A stretch of 64,000 nucleotides of DNA, from contig OW121741.1 of assembly GCA_933228675.1 (NCBI GenBank), positions 71,808,629 to 71,872,628 on the forward strand, in the 5' to 3' direction. The notes beneath the pieces are model-generated. The model did not search any database and was not told the origin of the DNA. It was given only the letters and a program-made list of their open reading frames with translations. This document shows positions 44,398 through 56,852 of this stretch, one piece after another. The position numbers were made by a program, and so were the translations under genes. This DNA is from Stomorhina lunata (Eukaryota > Arthropoda > Insecta > Diptera > Rhiniidae). Position 1 is the stretch's first letter; every line of letters begins with the position of its first letter.

Positions 44398-45130
44398 GCG
44401 TCCGTCACAGCACTTTAAAAGCGAATATCTTTTTCCTCCAAAAGAAGTATGTAAATTAACAAACGCCATTCGATAGCACAATCGATGAGCTAATATTCTC
44501 AGAAATCTGTACAAATGTATCGTCCGTCACGCAATATTTGCCCATATATAGATCACATTTGCCCTTTCTCTAGTGTAGAACTGCAATGGGATAAATTTAA
44601 GTACAACAAAATCCGTACAAATGTATCGTCCGTCACGCAATATTTGCCCATATATAGATCACATTTGCCCTTTTCGGAACTTTTATAAATCCCAACAGTA
44701 CTCTCCCAATTGTTTTCATATGTAAACCATTATCAGCATGGGTTTCGATTAAAATTTTGAGTACATACTATAGAATAGCGTCCGTCACAGCACTTTAAAA
44801 GCGAATATCTTTTCTCCAAAAGATGTATGTAAATTTACAAATGCCATTCAATAGCAATCGATGGGCTAATATTCTCAGAAATCTGTGCAAAAATATCTAT
44901 CGTAGAACGGCAATGGGATACATTTAAGTACAACAAAATCCGTACAAATGTATCGTCCGTCACGCAGTTTATAGATCACATTTATATGGATCACATTTAC
45001 CCTTTTCGGAAATTTTATAAATTTAATATACTTCGGCAAAGCCCAATAGTACTCTCCTAATTGTTTTCATATATAATCCATTATCGGCATGGGTTTCGTT
45101 TAAAATTTTGAGTACATACTATAGAATAAT
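44398..45130. repeat. 380-bp tandem duplication
   Basis: Unit 1 (44398-44777) and unit 2 (44778-45130) share 'gcgtccgtcacagcacttta', 'gtacaacaaaatccgtacaa' and 'gagtacatactatagaata'. The motif CGTCCGTCAC occurs five times, at 44399, 44521, 44625, 44779 and 44953. Unit 1 also has an internal 100-bp duplication around 44505-44670. Confidence 0.85.
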
Positions 45131-45168
45131 ACAAGGTCCATTCAAAACCAACTGTAACCGGTCTAATA

Positions 45169-46475
45169 CACACATTCATTTAGATTTACTTCAGTCTCAG
45201 TTGGATTTGTTTAATTTCTTTAAATTTTTAGGTATTTAAATTTTGTATGAGTTTGTGTGTTTATATTGTTCAAATGTAAATAGAAAATAAAAAAGGATCT
45301 TAAAGTTCTTTATTTAACAAGAGGTAATTAACCTTTTGACTAAAAGCAGCTGGAGTAAAAATACTATTATACTCGAACAAAGGCATTAGTAGCACCAGCC
45401 AATGACTGACACAGAAGCAGCAATCAGAGATAACTTCAATAAATACCAAATTATTCTTAAGTGTATTTGAAGAATATAGAGGTTTTTCTCAAAATTATTT
45501 AATGGTTGTAACTAAAACAAAGCTATCATTGGGCATAGCTTGATTACTATATAATAGATCCAGGACTTCTCTAAACCAACTTTAAAGATTTAAATGGAAT
45601 CCAAAGAAACTTTATATTTTATTATGTTAAAAACGTCACAAGATTTTATCCTTCTTAAATCCTAATAATAAAAAATTATTTTTTTTAATGCTAAGCCGTT
45701 TTTAAGGATGCTAAGAAAAATTTTATAAACGCCCATATACACGAGTATGTAAATTTGTAATATTTAACTTTTTCCTTTTAGATAACAACAAAATTCCGAA
45801 AGCAAATAAGTATAAAAAAGTAACTTATGTCTTTTCACATTTCCATTATTGACACATTTTTAAATGTTTAAGAAACAACAACAACAAAAAGAACAGGATA
45901 AGAGACAGACTAAAAAGTTAAAATCCCAATTGTAAGCACCCCTTGACTATTGTACATATTTTACAAGATGTGAGCACGAGTATGTGAATTGAAATACTTT
46001 TACCCTTTCAAATATAGGGTGTATTGTACAGTAAGGTAGGTCGTTTTCTAACTTTTTTCTTTAATCGAGAAAATAGAGTTAGATGGTAATTTCAGCCTTT
46101 CAGGCACGAGGTCAAGAAGACAGAAAATAGACTTAAAGCACCAGCCCATATATGAGAGTTGTATTAAAACGTCTTAAAACGTTTTAAAAACCGAGTCACC
46201 TAAATGTTTCTTCAAAAACATGAAAAACGAGCTTAGTCCAACAAACATCTCATTAAACTCTAATGCCCAAAACATTAAGAGCTTGCGATATCTGAATACT
46301 GCAGCTTCTAAGATGTAGATGAAATAACATGATCTGCAGTGCGTATATGCATTGGCATACTTGAGATACTATTGATGTATCGAAAACAGCAAATAATAGC
46401 AAACATTTCTAAATGAAAATTGCTTTTTTGGCAACGTTGGCCATTATTTGTCTTTCATTAAATAAAAATAAAAAA
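45169..46475. other. No feature recognised
   Basis: AT-rich DNA without readable proteins. CAA-rich patches lie at 45785-45900 ('aacaacaacaacaaaaagaa'). Confidence 0.35.
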
Positions 46476-49015
46476 AAAACAAGTAAGAGTGGTATATTCG
46501 GCTTTTCCGGATCTTGGATACCCTTCACCAATGGTGTTCCAAAAGTACTTAATGTAATTCCTAGCAATATTTGGTTATACTAGTATTATATGCAAAGAGT
46601 CTTTAAAATTAAGAGTCGGAAAACGAAAACCTTTTCGGTGGCGTCATCATCTAGAATAGTTATGCACCCAAAGGTTAGGTTGGGCAGGTGGCTGATGTCT
46701 AGGGAAGCTTCACTTGGATTCTAAAGTGGTCCCTTTTTGAAAGATAATGATTACTAGACTACAAGTAGAGAATGCATATTTAAGCCAGCCAGTAGCCTCG
46801 AAATAAAATAGACACATATTTTACGAACATTTAATAAAGTTCGATAGACCAGATAAACCATGAAGAAAAGATGCTTTAAAATGTAGATGCCCTTAGATTT
46901 GCAATAGCACATCAATTTGATGAAGTTTAAGTATTCTGGCATGCAACCCAAAAACGCTGTGCCCAGTGAGTTATCCAACTAGTAAAAGTTCTTGATTAGT
47001 TATGTAAAACTCTGAAGTTAGCGGACTGATTTAGGTCAAAGCTTTAACAATGATTGTCAATGTATACAAGCCTAAAAATTATAGGGTATACACTCTTAGT
47101 TTTAGATACATACGTGAAATATATAGCTTTTGAATGGATGGATATCAGCTTTGTCGGAAAAGTTTACTTATTAATCTGAAGTTAGTTAATTAATTAAAAT
47201 GAACACTTCATCAATATTTGGGATTTATTGTTCTTTCGATCTGTCCGATGGATGTTTGGAAAGTTCTGCTCTAGTTCTTTGTGCAATTTTAATGTGATTT
47301 AATTTATCAGCATTAAATCGATTCCCGGTCGGGTTTATATGGGAGATTTCACTAAATGTGAATAGAGCTCGCCCATTTTCAATATCGAACTTTTCAAGAG
47401 ATCAGAAATGCTTTTGTCAAATGTTGTCCCTCTAGAAAGTTCATTTTAGGCGCTATCGTCCTGAACATCAATATTGTACAACGTCTTTATACTAAATGTC
47501 ATCATCGTATCTATTATAATTTGTCATTTATTAGCTACTAAGAGATTGCCTTAGGCGAAGTTATACGGGATCAGTTGTCAAACGTGAACGGATTTCTCCC
47601 AATTGCAATTAAAAAATTTAAATTTTCGTTAATATGTGAGATACTTACATACATATGTAGGTTTTGAACGGATATCATGTAATTAGCTGCATTTTTGTAC
47701 TTCCTAGGAAGATTACCTATAATTTGATATATAATACATTCTCAAATGTTATCATAATGTTCAAAAGTCAGACACAAAATTAAGATAAATGCAGTGTGTC
47801 TGTCTGCTAAAATCAGATTTGTGGAGCTCCTGAATTTTACACAAAATTTTAGGATATTGTCCCACCTTGAATTTCATCATTGTCGATCAAAACACCATCG
47901 CTTAAACGCTAAATTATATCTACCACAAATTACAGAATGCATCAGGATTTAGATAATCCCCTGCGAAGGTCGCTATTAAACTTCATCAAAATAAACATCT
48001 GAGATATCGACAAAACAGGAGCTCCAAAAACTTGACTACAACAGAAAAAAGGACAGACAGATAGACGGACGGACAAACAAACAGACGGACGGACGGACGG
48101 AGGTCGCGAAATCGATTCTTCTGCCGATTCTGAGTTGATCGGTACAATTTGAATGGTATTCATAATCAGATTTGTGGAGTATATATATCAGATTTTTAGG
48201 AAATCCTCCCACAAAGAACGCTGTCAAATTTCATCACAATCGGTCCATAAACAACTGAGATATCGCTGAAACAAACTTACAAAATGTCAACAAAATTTCT
48301 TAGACAAGTACTTTGGGCAATTTGCTGTACATCACAAGTAGTGTTTTGGCGATATCTCAATTGTTTATGGACCGCTTTTGATAAAATTTAATAACGTGCT
48401 TGGCGGGATAATTTCCTAAAATCTGATATAAAATTTATGTATGTCCGTGCTAAAGGAGGATGGTTTTTCCTATTTCTGCATTTCATTTTTTCAACAAACA
48501 TTCTCTAATGCGTACTTTGGGCAATTTGCAATACATCAAATTTAGTGTTTTGGCGATATCTCAGTGGTTTATAAACCGATTTGGATAAAATTGTACAGAG
48601 TGCTTTGGGGGACCATTTCCTACAATTTGATATATAATATATTATCACATGTACACCAGGAGTATCTCTTTTCTCCTGTTATTTAAAAGTGTGTTTCAAT
48701 CAAAAATTTTAAAATGTTCGTCTAATTTTTGGTATTTTTTCGATATTTTCGGTGTTTATAAACCGATTTTAATGAAATTCAATAGCGTTCATTGCGGGAA
48801 AATTTCCTAAAATCTGATATATAATTTAAGTAGGTCCATCCTCCAGGGGCTTCAGAAACTTGATTTCAACAGACAGACGGACAGACAGACAGACAGACGA
48901 GCGGACATCGCTTAATCGATTCTCCTCCAGATTCTGAGTTGATCGGTATAATTTTTTTACAAACGGAATCACAAACTTATAATACCCTTTCACCTATTGG
49001 TGAAGGGTATAAAAA
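46476..49015 (+). repeat. Family C repeat with a family B piece inside
   Basis: It starts 'aaacaagtaagagtggtata' then 'ttcggcttttccggatc' and 'tacccttcaccaatggtg'. It ends 'acctattggtgaagggtata', again an inverse pair. The part at 47280-47640 is family B-like ('tttatcagcattaaatcgat'). From 47690 on, repeated blocks such as 'tggcgatatctcaattgttt' and 'tcctaaaatctgatataaaa' define family C. GGAC/GACA microsatellites lie at 48056-48102 and 48870-48905. Confidence 0.65.
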
Positions 49016-49045
49016 ACACAAACAAAAACAAAAAAGCATACTAAA

Positions 49046-49125
49046 CCACGGATGGCAAACATGGTACAATTGTACTTTTTTGATACATTTCTAACCTGAT
49101 TGGTACCGTAGTATTACTGCGTCCC
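49046..49125. mobile_element. Fragment of the hAT-type MITE at 784-1119
   Basis: 'ggatggcaaacatggtacaa' and 'taacctgattggtaccgt' are shared with 788-850. The right end is lost. Confidence 0.7.
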
Positions 49126-50178
49126 ACCAGCAAAAAGAATGGGGGTATATTGAGATTGTCATTCCTTTTGTAATTTCCTAAATATTGTCTCAAAAACCAA
49201 AAGGGGTATATACTCGGAATCCTTATGAAAATCTAAGACGATTAAGCGATGTCCTTCTGTCTGTCTGTTAAAAGCACGATAACGCCTAAACGAAAAGAAT
49301 TAGGTTACTAAAACTTAGCAAAGATATTCTGCATTTCTGGGAAAATTGGTATTGAAATTGGGCAAAATGACCAATGCTCCCTTATAACCTTGTTGATGAT
49401 TGAATTTGGTATATAAAAGTCTTACATAAGCAGCATGTAAAATTTTATCGAAATCGGATCACATTTAACCATAGATCCCATACAAAACACTTACGGAAAC
49501 AGCCTAAATTCCACCATAAATACACTTGAATGCCAATAAATGATAAACTGTAATAGCTATGGCCACTAAATTTAGTACAAGAGTGGGTAATGAGAATACC
49601 AGCCAGTGTGCCAAATTTTGTTACACTCGGTCACAATTTGACCATAGCTCCCATATAAAAAACTTATGGAAATACAAAAAGGAAAGGAGGTTTATGTCCC
49701 TCTGTTCGTCAAATAATAGCGCGATAGCGCTTTAATGAAAAAAGCTAGAGGGACAAAATTTTACAAAAGTATTTTCGATATCTTGAAAAAGTTTTGTGTT
49801 AAAAATGGGCAAAATCGGTTTTCATTTATTTAGAGCTCCCATATAATCAACCCAGGGAATCACATTAATGCTGATAAATTGAATACAATTGTAATAGATA
49901 TTACGACTAAATTTAGAATAGAGAATTTGTATGCAACTATTGGTCAATATATCAAATTTTATAGGAATCGGTCCATATTTTACCATCGGCTTCATATAAA
50001 AACCTCTCCCGGAAACAACTAGAATGCTTAAACGGCAGTTAAAAGCTATTAAATTATAAACTATGACAGCTATGGCTAACTTTTGCACAAATAAACTTTA
50101 TATAAATACCAGCCAGTATATACAATTTTGTGACAATCGGTCAACATTTGGCTATTGTTCATGTATATATAACAACCC
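49126..50178 (-). repeat. Family B repeat, lacking the hairpin end
   Basis: From 'aaaaagaatgggggtatatt' through 'aaatcggatcacatttaacc' to 'caatcggtcaacatttggct', in reverse orientation. It is cut off at 50178, where family C begins. Confidence 0.75.
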
Positions 50179-50900
50179 CTTTTTCTTCACCAATAGGTGA
50201 AAGGGTATTATAAGTTTGTCATTCAGTTTGTAATTTTTTCATTATTTGTCGCAGACCATACAAAATTTATAGCGATCGACTTAGAATCTACAGGAGAATC
50301 GATTGAGCGATGTCCGTCTGTCTGTTGGAATCAAGTTTTTAGAGTTGCTAGAGAGTGTATCGACATAAACGGTATATCCGAATTTTCCTACGCAGCACGC
50401 TATTAAATTTCATTAAAATCGGTTGAAAAACACCTGAAATATCGACAAAATACTAAAATTTATGTGCTACATATACAATTTTTCATTGGAAAGTACATTT
50501 CAAAAAGAAAGAAATCCCATACTCATAATGGACCGTCATTCATAATTTATGTATTATATTATAGGAAATCCTCCCGCGATAAATTTCATCAAAATCGGCC
50601 CATAAACACCTAAAATATCGACAAAACACTATATTTGATGTTCCCCAAATTGCAGAAAGTGCTCATTTTTTTTTTAAATACAATTAAAAATAAGAAAAAC
50701 CCTTTTCCTGGACGATGGGACCACATAAATTATATATCAATCGATGTATTGCAAATTTCCAAATTCAAAATTTTTTAGAAAACTTTATTTGTTTTTTTGC
50801 AATTTAATAGTGTGTATTGAGGAAGTACGTCCTAAAACTTAATATATAATTCATCGGTCCACTTACTTGGGAGTTGAACTTAATTAGCCACTGACTTTCT
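50179..50900 (-). repeat. Family C repeat, partial
   Basis: Starts with the end hairpin 'ttcaccaataggtgaaaggg'. Blocks 'aatcgattgagcgatgtccg' and 'ggcccataaacacctaaaat' are inverse to parts of 48560-48990. Confidence 0.65.
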
Positions 50901-51471
50901 AATATAATTCCGATATATGCACATTAAAAAAGCATAAATGAAATGTGAACTTTTAAAATACAGTTTGCACACCAAAACCAGAATAATACTTCTCAAATGT
51001 TATCGCTTAAGTATTCATCCTAATAAGTCCATTAACTTTTAAGTTATAACTATTCAAGTACTTTTGCGATATAGATATTTTTCGTTAGTAACCATAAGTT
51101 TTTCTAATATAGGTCTGATAGCGATTCTAATGTTTTATATCTCACTAATTCCGTAAACCCTTACATTTAATGGCTTGTATATATTGAATATATGTATAGA
51201 TATTTAAACCGCAATATAAACCGATGCATCGCGATATATAAACTACATCGATCTAGAAAATATCAGAACATATCTACACTTAAAAAAACTGTGTTAATTG
51301 CAACGACCTTCAACTGATCAGCAAATCCATATACGCGCTTTTGTGCGTTTTTTTTATGCGTGGTAGTTTTTTATGCGACTTTAAACAATCTTTTTAATAC
51401 ATAATACCTCAATACTAGACTCACATTAACCCAAACTATTTATGCGAAATCACCACGAAAAATTATATCTA
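50901..51471. other. No feature recognised
   Basis: AT-rich DNA with no repeat match or coding signal noticed. Confidence 0.35.
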
Positions 51472-51963
51472 ATGGGTGTTTTTTTTAGAGGTATAGAACT
51501 TCGAATTGAAATAAAACACAAGAAAATCGTTTTAATGTCCATCAATTTGGCTTTATTGGAAGGATAATTTTATGCCATTAATGTTTAAATATGATTTCGG
51601 GCATGTGGCCGCCGCGGCTGGCTCGAATAAAGCCAATTCTACAGGTCCAATTTTCAACTACTTTTTCGAGCATATGGGGCCGAATGTTGGCAATAACGCC
51701 ACGAATGTTGGCTTCCAAGTCCCCTAACGTTTCTGGTTTGTTTGCGTAGACTAGCGACTTCACATATCCCCAAAGAAAATAATCCAGTGGTGTCAAATCG
51801 CACGATCTTGGTGGCCAATTGACAGGTCCATTCCGCGAAATTATGCGCTCATCGAATGTTTCCTTAAATAAATCAATTGTGACGTGCGCTGTGTATGCCA
51901 CACAGCGCCGTCTTGTTGGAACCACAACTCATCCACATTCATGCCATCCAATTGGGGAACAAT
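51472..51963 (-). pseudogene. DD41D mariner, truncated second copy
   Basis: The left inverted end and the transposase 3' third are almost identical to 16408-16900. The minus strand reads AHVTIDLFKETFDERIISRN, then NWPPRSCDLTPLDYFLWGYV, and ends IRASRGGHMPEIIFKH (stop at 51578). A small change near 51895 shifts the frame just after the second catalytic Asp block. Homology stops at about 51963, so the 5' two thirds and the right end are missing. No TA-flanked right end exists. Confidence 0.9.
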
Positions 51964-53329
51964 ATCGCAAAGATCATATGATAAACAATCAGTAATCAAA
52001 TCGACGAATGAATTTTAAATCGGCGGAGATAATCTCCGCGATAAGTGGAATTTAATTCTAAAATTGATTTTTGTTTCTTTACCACGCCTAAAATTATCGC
52101 CCTGTTAGTATTTTCTTCACTATGTTGTCATTTAAAGTCCGATCATAACATTAAATGTAACGGTGTTCGCGGCTCTGTAAGGGCTACATTTTTTACTACC
52201 ATGTCAATTTATAGTCATACCTTTTAAAAACCAGATTTGAGTACAAATTCGATTAGGGTGGGTACGAATTGAAGTTTAAAAAATTATGACTAGAAATTGA
52301 CGAGGCGGTATTTGTAGGCATGGTAAAAAAATAAAAAAAAATGTTAGAATTATTTTTACATTATCTTTAATCCTAGGGGTTGACTGACTCAACTTTCCGT
52401 ATAAAAAATAAAACTAGAAATTGTGGTATGTTTTATTTTCTTCAAAAATACTTTTACAACGAAGTGTATATCTCATTAAAGGTTAATAGGTTAGCTTTCT
52501 ATTCATATGTTAATTGACTGCATATGTTTGCATATTTAGCCTTAAATCTTAAATAAGTAATTTCCTTAATAGTCATGTTGCACAAAATAACTCAATTAAG
52601 CTTATTTTATACATTTTAGACTTAAGGAAAAACATAGATATATTTGCCTTTGTTGTATATACCGATGAAGGCTAAAACCCTTGGACCGTAGTATGACCAA
52701 ATTTTGTGTAAATTTATTTACTGAAGAGAGCATATATCATATCATAACTTTTATAATTTTTTTATTTACAAAAACAATTTAATCCTCCCTATTAATTACT
52801 TTTTTACAACAAATATATATCAAACGAAAGGCTGAAGCATCAACTTTTTAGCGATATATAAATAAACGTTTTATATTCGTATATTTGATGGCCGTGAGTA
52901 TATTTAGCCTAAATTCTAAATTGAGTAAAATTATCTCATTTAACTCATTTTGTAAAATAGAAATTTTTTACAAAATAACTTAAATGCATAAATATGCATG
53001 TATGCAATTGTATGCAACTCAAATTTAGACTAATAGAAAGCTGAGACTTAGACCATTAATATGATATACATTTTCTTAAAAAGGTATTTATTCAAAACGG
53101 TTTGAAATATTGTATGTCTGGCTATCAAACCAAGTACATGCATAAGTTAAATTTTTTGCCAAAACCTTATCACCGATTTTTTAAGGTGAAAACGCCTCAA
53201 ATAAAAATTCTTGATAAAGATGAATGTAAATATACTAAGTATTTATATAAAACTAAGTGTTAAATGTTTGTAATATTTTTCAAATAGAGTTGAAGTAATT
53301 TTCTAAATGACAAAATTTTTGGGATGTAA
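51964..53329. other. No gene recognised; one strong hairpin
   Basis: GCGGAGAT-A-ATCTCCGC (52023-52039) is a perfect 8-bp hairpin with a one-base centre, next to the truncation point of the mariner. 52040-53329 is AT-rich without recognisable features. Confidence 0.5.
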
Positions 53330-53333
53330 ATAT

Positions 53334-54297
53334 TGTTACGTTTTTCCTTTAAAAACGTGGAAGGAATTCTTTTTGCAAACAACCGTAATCAAATTAATTA
53401 AAACACTTTCTGTAGTTTTTCAAAATAAACGTTTTATTAACTTTATTTAGAATCACTTAAACACACTTTCACAAAAACTGTAAACAAACTTCCCAAAACT
53501 GCTTTTACTAATATTCTTAGTCACACTGTTTCTCTTATACGCATTTGAAATAAAACTGTTCCCGCAATACTCAGATTCAGATTATTTATTCAAAAAATTC
53601 ATTAGTTTACATATTTTGTCTAAAACTAGGGTTTATTTTACATATATTTTCCTACGTACTATGTACTTTTCAGGAACTTAAAACTATTTTTATAATATAT
53701 ACACGGTAACTTAATGCTATGTGAAAAACTATTAATGTAATAAAATATTTATAAAATTAATTTAAATGATTTAAATTCCCCAAAAAATGAAAAAAGGGAG
53801 GCACTTATTGTTTTTATTTTAATTAATACTAGACTTATACTACCTAAAAATAACTTAAAACTAGTGGAAGGGTGTATTTACAAAGGACAAAGTGGATGTT
53901 CCCGCAATACTCGTCCATCGGCCTTATATAGTAGAGAAGAGAATTTCTAGCAATTTCTGCAGACGTAAACAAAGAGCAGCTGTAGTTGATTACACTAACA
54001 ATGTGGCTTACGAAAGTTCATGTGTGTTCCACTACATTCTCACATGATCAAGAACACACTCACACATACGTTGTACAAACAGATTATCTGAAGTTAACAG
54101 TAACAGAGAGAGAGAATGTAGATAAAAGAGAAACATGTTGCTATGCTCTTTACTGTACATAAGAGAAACATGTTGCTCTGCTTACTTGACATAAACAGAA
54201 TAACAACAACACCAACAGAAACATCTAGAAAGCGAGGGGAAGAATTACAAGCAGTGAACTTTGCACAATGGGACGGATAAGTTTAAAATTCGTCACA
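53334..54297 (-). mobile_element. Solo LTR, probably Gypsy-type, with a nested insertion
   Basis: Read on the minus strand it starts TGTGACGAATTTTAAAC and ends CGTAACA (TG...CA ends). ATAT is duplicated on both sides (53330-53333 and 54298-54301). A TATA motif (CTATATAAGG, minus, near 53917-53926) is followed downstream by AATAAA (near 53436), the order expected in an LTR. A 4-bp ATAT duplication fits Gypsy-type integrases. Without the 324-bp nested insertion, the LTR is about 625 bp. No internal coding part remains, so it is the product of LTR-LTR recombination. Confidence 0.75.
53573..53896 (-). mobile_element. 5'-truncated LINE inserted in the solo LTR
   Basis: TGTTCCCGCAATACTC is repeated exactly at 53557-53572 and 53897-53912, a 16-bp target duplication typical of target-primed reverse transcription. 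On the minus strand the insert ends 'aataaataatctgaatct', a LINE-like 3' end with a polyadenylation signal and short tail repeat. It contains no coding sequence. Confidence 0.75.
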
Positions 54298-54389
54298 ATA
54301 TTATTCAAAAAGAATGACTACTCGCATTTGATCTCAAATCAGTTACATTTATTTATTAATGTAACAGACCAATTTATTGATAAAAAGCC

Positions 54390-54500
54390 AAAAATTGTTT
54401 GCGGAGAAACCAAAATTCCTCGACGCGTTTCGATGGTTGGTTAGGTCAGCTCTTCAGGAGGACTATCCCTAATTTAGACAGATCGAAAACCTCGCATTAT
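54390..54500 (-). mobile_element. Penelope-like element fragment, second copy
   Basis: It shares 'ctcgacgcgtttcgatggtt', 'ggaggactatccctaattt' and 'cgaaaacctcgcattat' with 14080-14170. It is a short fragment only. Confidence 0.6.
54417..54462 (-). ncRNA. Degenerate hammerhead ribozyme
   Basis: Same architecture as 14088-14133: stem I TCCTC/GAGGA is kept, and GAAACGCGTC is kept. The core is CTGAAGA instead of CTGATGA, and stem II has lost its pairing (GCTGAC against ACCATC). It should not cleave. Confidence 0.6.
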
Positions 54501-54689
54501 TACTTATTTTACAAACAAAACCTTTCAGAATTATGTTCGTAAACCACATATAATTTTAGCACATTTAAAAATTTCGAGGAAGAAACATTTTTTTTGTACG
54601 GTCAAAAAGAGGTTCCAGTGTATCAATAATTTCTGTAGGATTCACCATAAAATCTTTCAATTATGTACTTAACTCTTGAAACACCATTA

Positions 54690-55066
54690 GTGAAGGGTGT
54701 CTAAGATTCGGAAAATCAAGAAGATTTTAAGATACATAACAAAGTATATGGACCTGCCGTGTAACTATCAACATGTTTATCCTAACTACATATTAAGCAC
54801 AACAAAAAGTATTTAACAGCTTATTAACGTAGAACTATACGCGGTTATGGGACAAAATTTTGTGCAAAGTAAATACTATGGAAACCGCTTAGACTCTTTA
54901 AAATTTTGAACAATACTAACTATACTACTACAACCGAGTTTAGTCAAATATTTTACCAACAACAACACATTTGGTCAACATTTTGAATAAGCTCCACTCT
55001 CGTACAACTTGATGGTGGGTATATAAGATTCGGTATAGCCGAATATAACACTTTTACTTGTTTTTA
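54690..55066 (-). repeat. Family B repeat, 5' part
   Basis: It ends with 'ttgatggtgggtatataaga' and the hairpin 'attcggtatagccgaat', then 'acacttttacttg'. The inner blocks match 30060-30480 closely. Confidence 0.75.
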
Positions 55067-56850
55067 CTCAATTGTAAGAAGAGACTTTCGCCTTTCTCGT
55101 GGTTATGCTGGGAGCACCGACCAAACCAGCGCCACTTAGTTTTTATTCAAAGAAAAATGAACACACCGAATTTTGTAGAGCTTTTTGATTTTCTGATATC
55201 TTCTAAACTTTTTGCGTGATTAAGTTATTTTTTTCTGCAGACTAAAAGAAATGTTCCATATCTTAATTAAATCGACATCAGGAGTAAATATGTGAAGCAT
55301 TATTCGATTTATGAGCTACTGAATTTGATGAAAAATTCCATCACTTTTCGTTTTAGAGCATTAAGCAGATTTTAAGCCTTTTTTGTGACACATAGTATAA
55401 CTTTTTCTTGAAAACAATCACTGATCCTTGATATCTAGACTCTTCTTTATAGAACTGAATCATTAGATTTTTCAAAAGCGGTGGTCAAAAAATGGCTTTT
55501 TTGCAGCAGAAATACCATAGTGCGATGGGCACTTTCCTGTGAATTCTACCAAAGAGAATTCTAAGAACGAGCAATGTTGACATTTCGCCTTCTCAGAAAC
55601 GACAAAGCCGCTTTTGTGGACACTCCGTTAACTAAATCCGTGTGTATATAAAAATTGTCAGTTTATCGCCACTATTAAAAGTATAACAAGACATTCAAAT
55701 AACGCCCGTTAATTTGGTTATACTTAGTCCCGCTCTATAAATTTAATTAAATAAGACTTTAGTGATTTTTACAACATCTCCGTTCTATTACATTTAATTA
55801 CAAATATACTTAAATACTTATATTTGGTAAATATATTCATGGGTAAATGAACTCGTATAAATAAGCAATTTTCTAATTCTATTGTATTGTAAATAAAATT
55901 AGCAAATCTAGCAACACTTAATTTGAAATGAAAGACTAAAGCACAGACTAAACGATTGTTAGAATGAATTTGCAAGTGAGAATAATTTCGAATAAAGAAA
56001 AAGCCAACTACATCCAATTGTATTTACATACGAGTATTCCCACTTGACCAGAAAGAGAAATTAAAATATTCACACAAAATTAGAAGAATAGTTATGGGCA
56101 AATAAAAGTCAGAATCATTAAGAATAATAGAATGAAAAACCAGCAGATACAATGAAATCTGTATAAAAAATAATGAAAATGTATATTCAAGGACTCACTT
56201 AAAGACGTCCAGACAGATTTAGTCAGAAATGTTCATACATACTTGGAAATTGTTGTATGTAATCAAAGTAAGATTTCTTTTCTTAGATTTGTAGCAATTT
56301 ATATCTGTACATTAGGGTGGCCGTTATTTTCAAAATATTTCACTTCCATCTCACAAAAATGGTTGCAATAATTTTAAAATTTAAATTTATAAATGTTTGT
56401 AAGAATGGAGTGATTGGAATAAAATTTGGCATTGTTGGTAACTTCTAAATCATCACAGCTATTTTAGCTAAACTTTTCTGTGGTGGGGGTTACATAACGT
56501 CGCCTTAAATGCCCTTTTGTTTTTTCGCAATGAGTTAAACTTTACTCGTTGCTGTTACATTGTTGTCGATATTTGAAAATTTGAAATTAATATTCCATTT
56601 AGTTTAAAAGTTATGATTTTTTTGCTTATCATATACAAATTTATTATCCGAGACTAAGGTTTTTGAAAGGTTATAATTTAGCTTTCCGACCATACATTGA
56701 CATGATTGTCTACAGGTCAGCCCTAAGACTCCTCTGTTCTTATTATATGAAATTTTATTTAAGTATCTTTAATCGTTTAAAAGTTACGGGGTTGTTTCTC
56801 AAATAATTCTTAAAAAAACTGTATATCCAATTTTAAATTATTTAAAACTT
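55067..56850. other. No gene recognised; one shared block
   Basis: 55076-55140 ('cgtggttatgctgggagcac') is inverse to 32325-32395, with scattered differences, so it belongs to an unnamed dispersed repeat. The rest is AT-rich, and no coding frame is supported. Confidence 0.4.
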
Positions 56851-56852
56851 AT

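Larger units (their letters stand above)
42643..45168. repeat. 2.5-kb region bounded by inverted repeats
   Basis: TATTAGACCGGT (42643-42654) and ACCGGTCTAATA (45157-45168) are exact inverses. Behind them, 'agttggttttttaatgg' and 'ccattcaaaaccaact' also pair. Inside are two LINE fragments and a tandem duplication. It may be a DNA element that collected insertions; no target duplication was found. Confidence 0.45.

Noticed and set aside
47942..48227. Frames with RPSVRPSVCLSVRLS-type repeats
   Set aside because: They are translations of the GGAC/GACA microsatellite inside family C.
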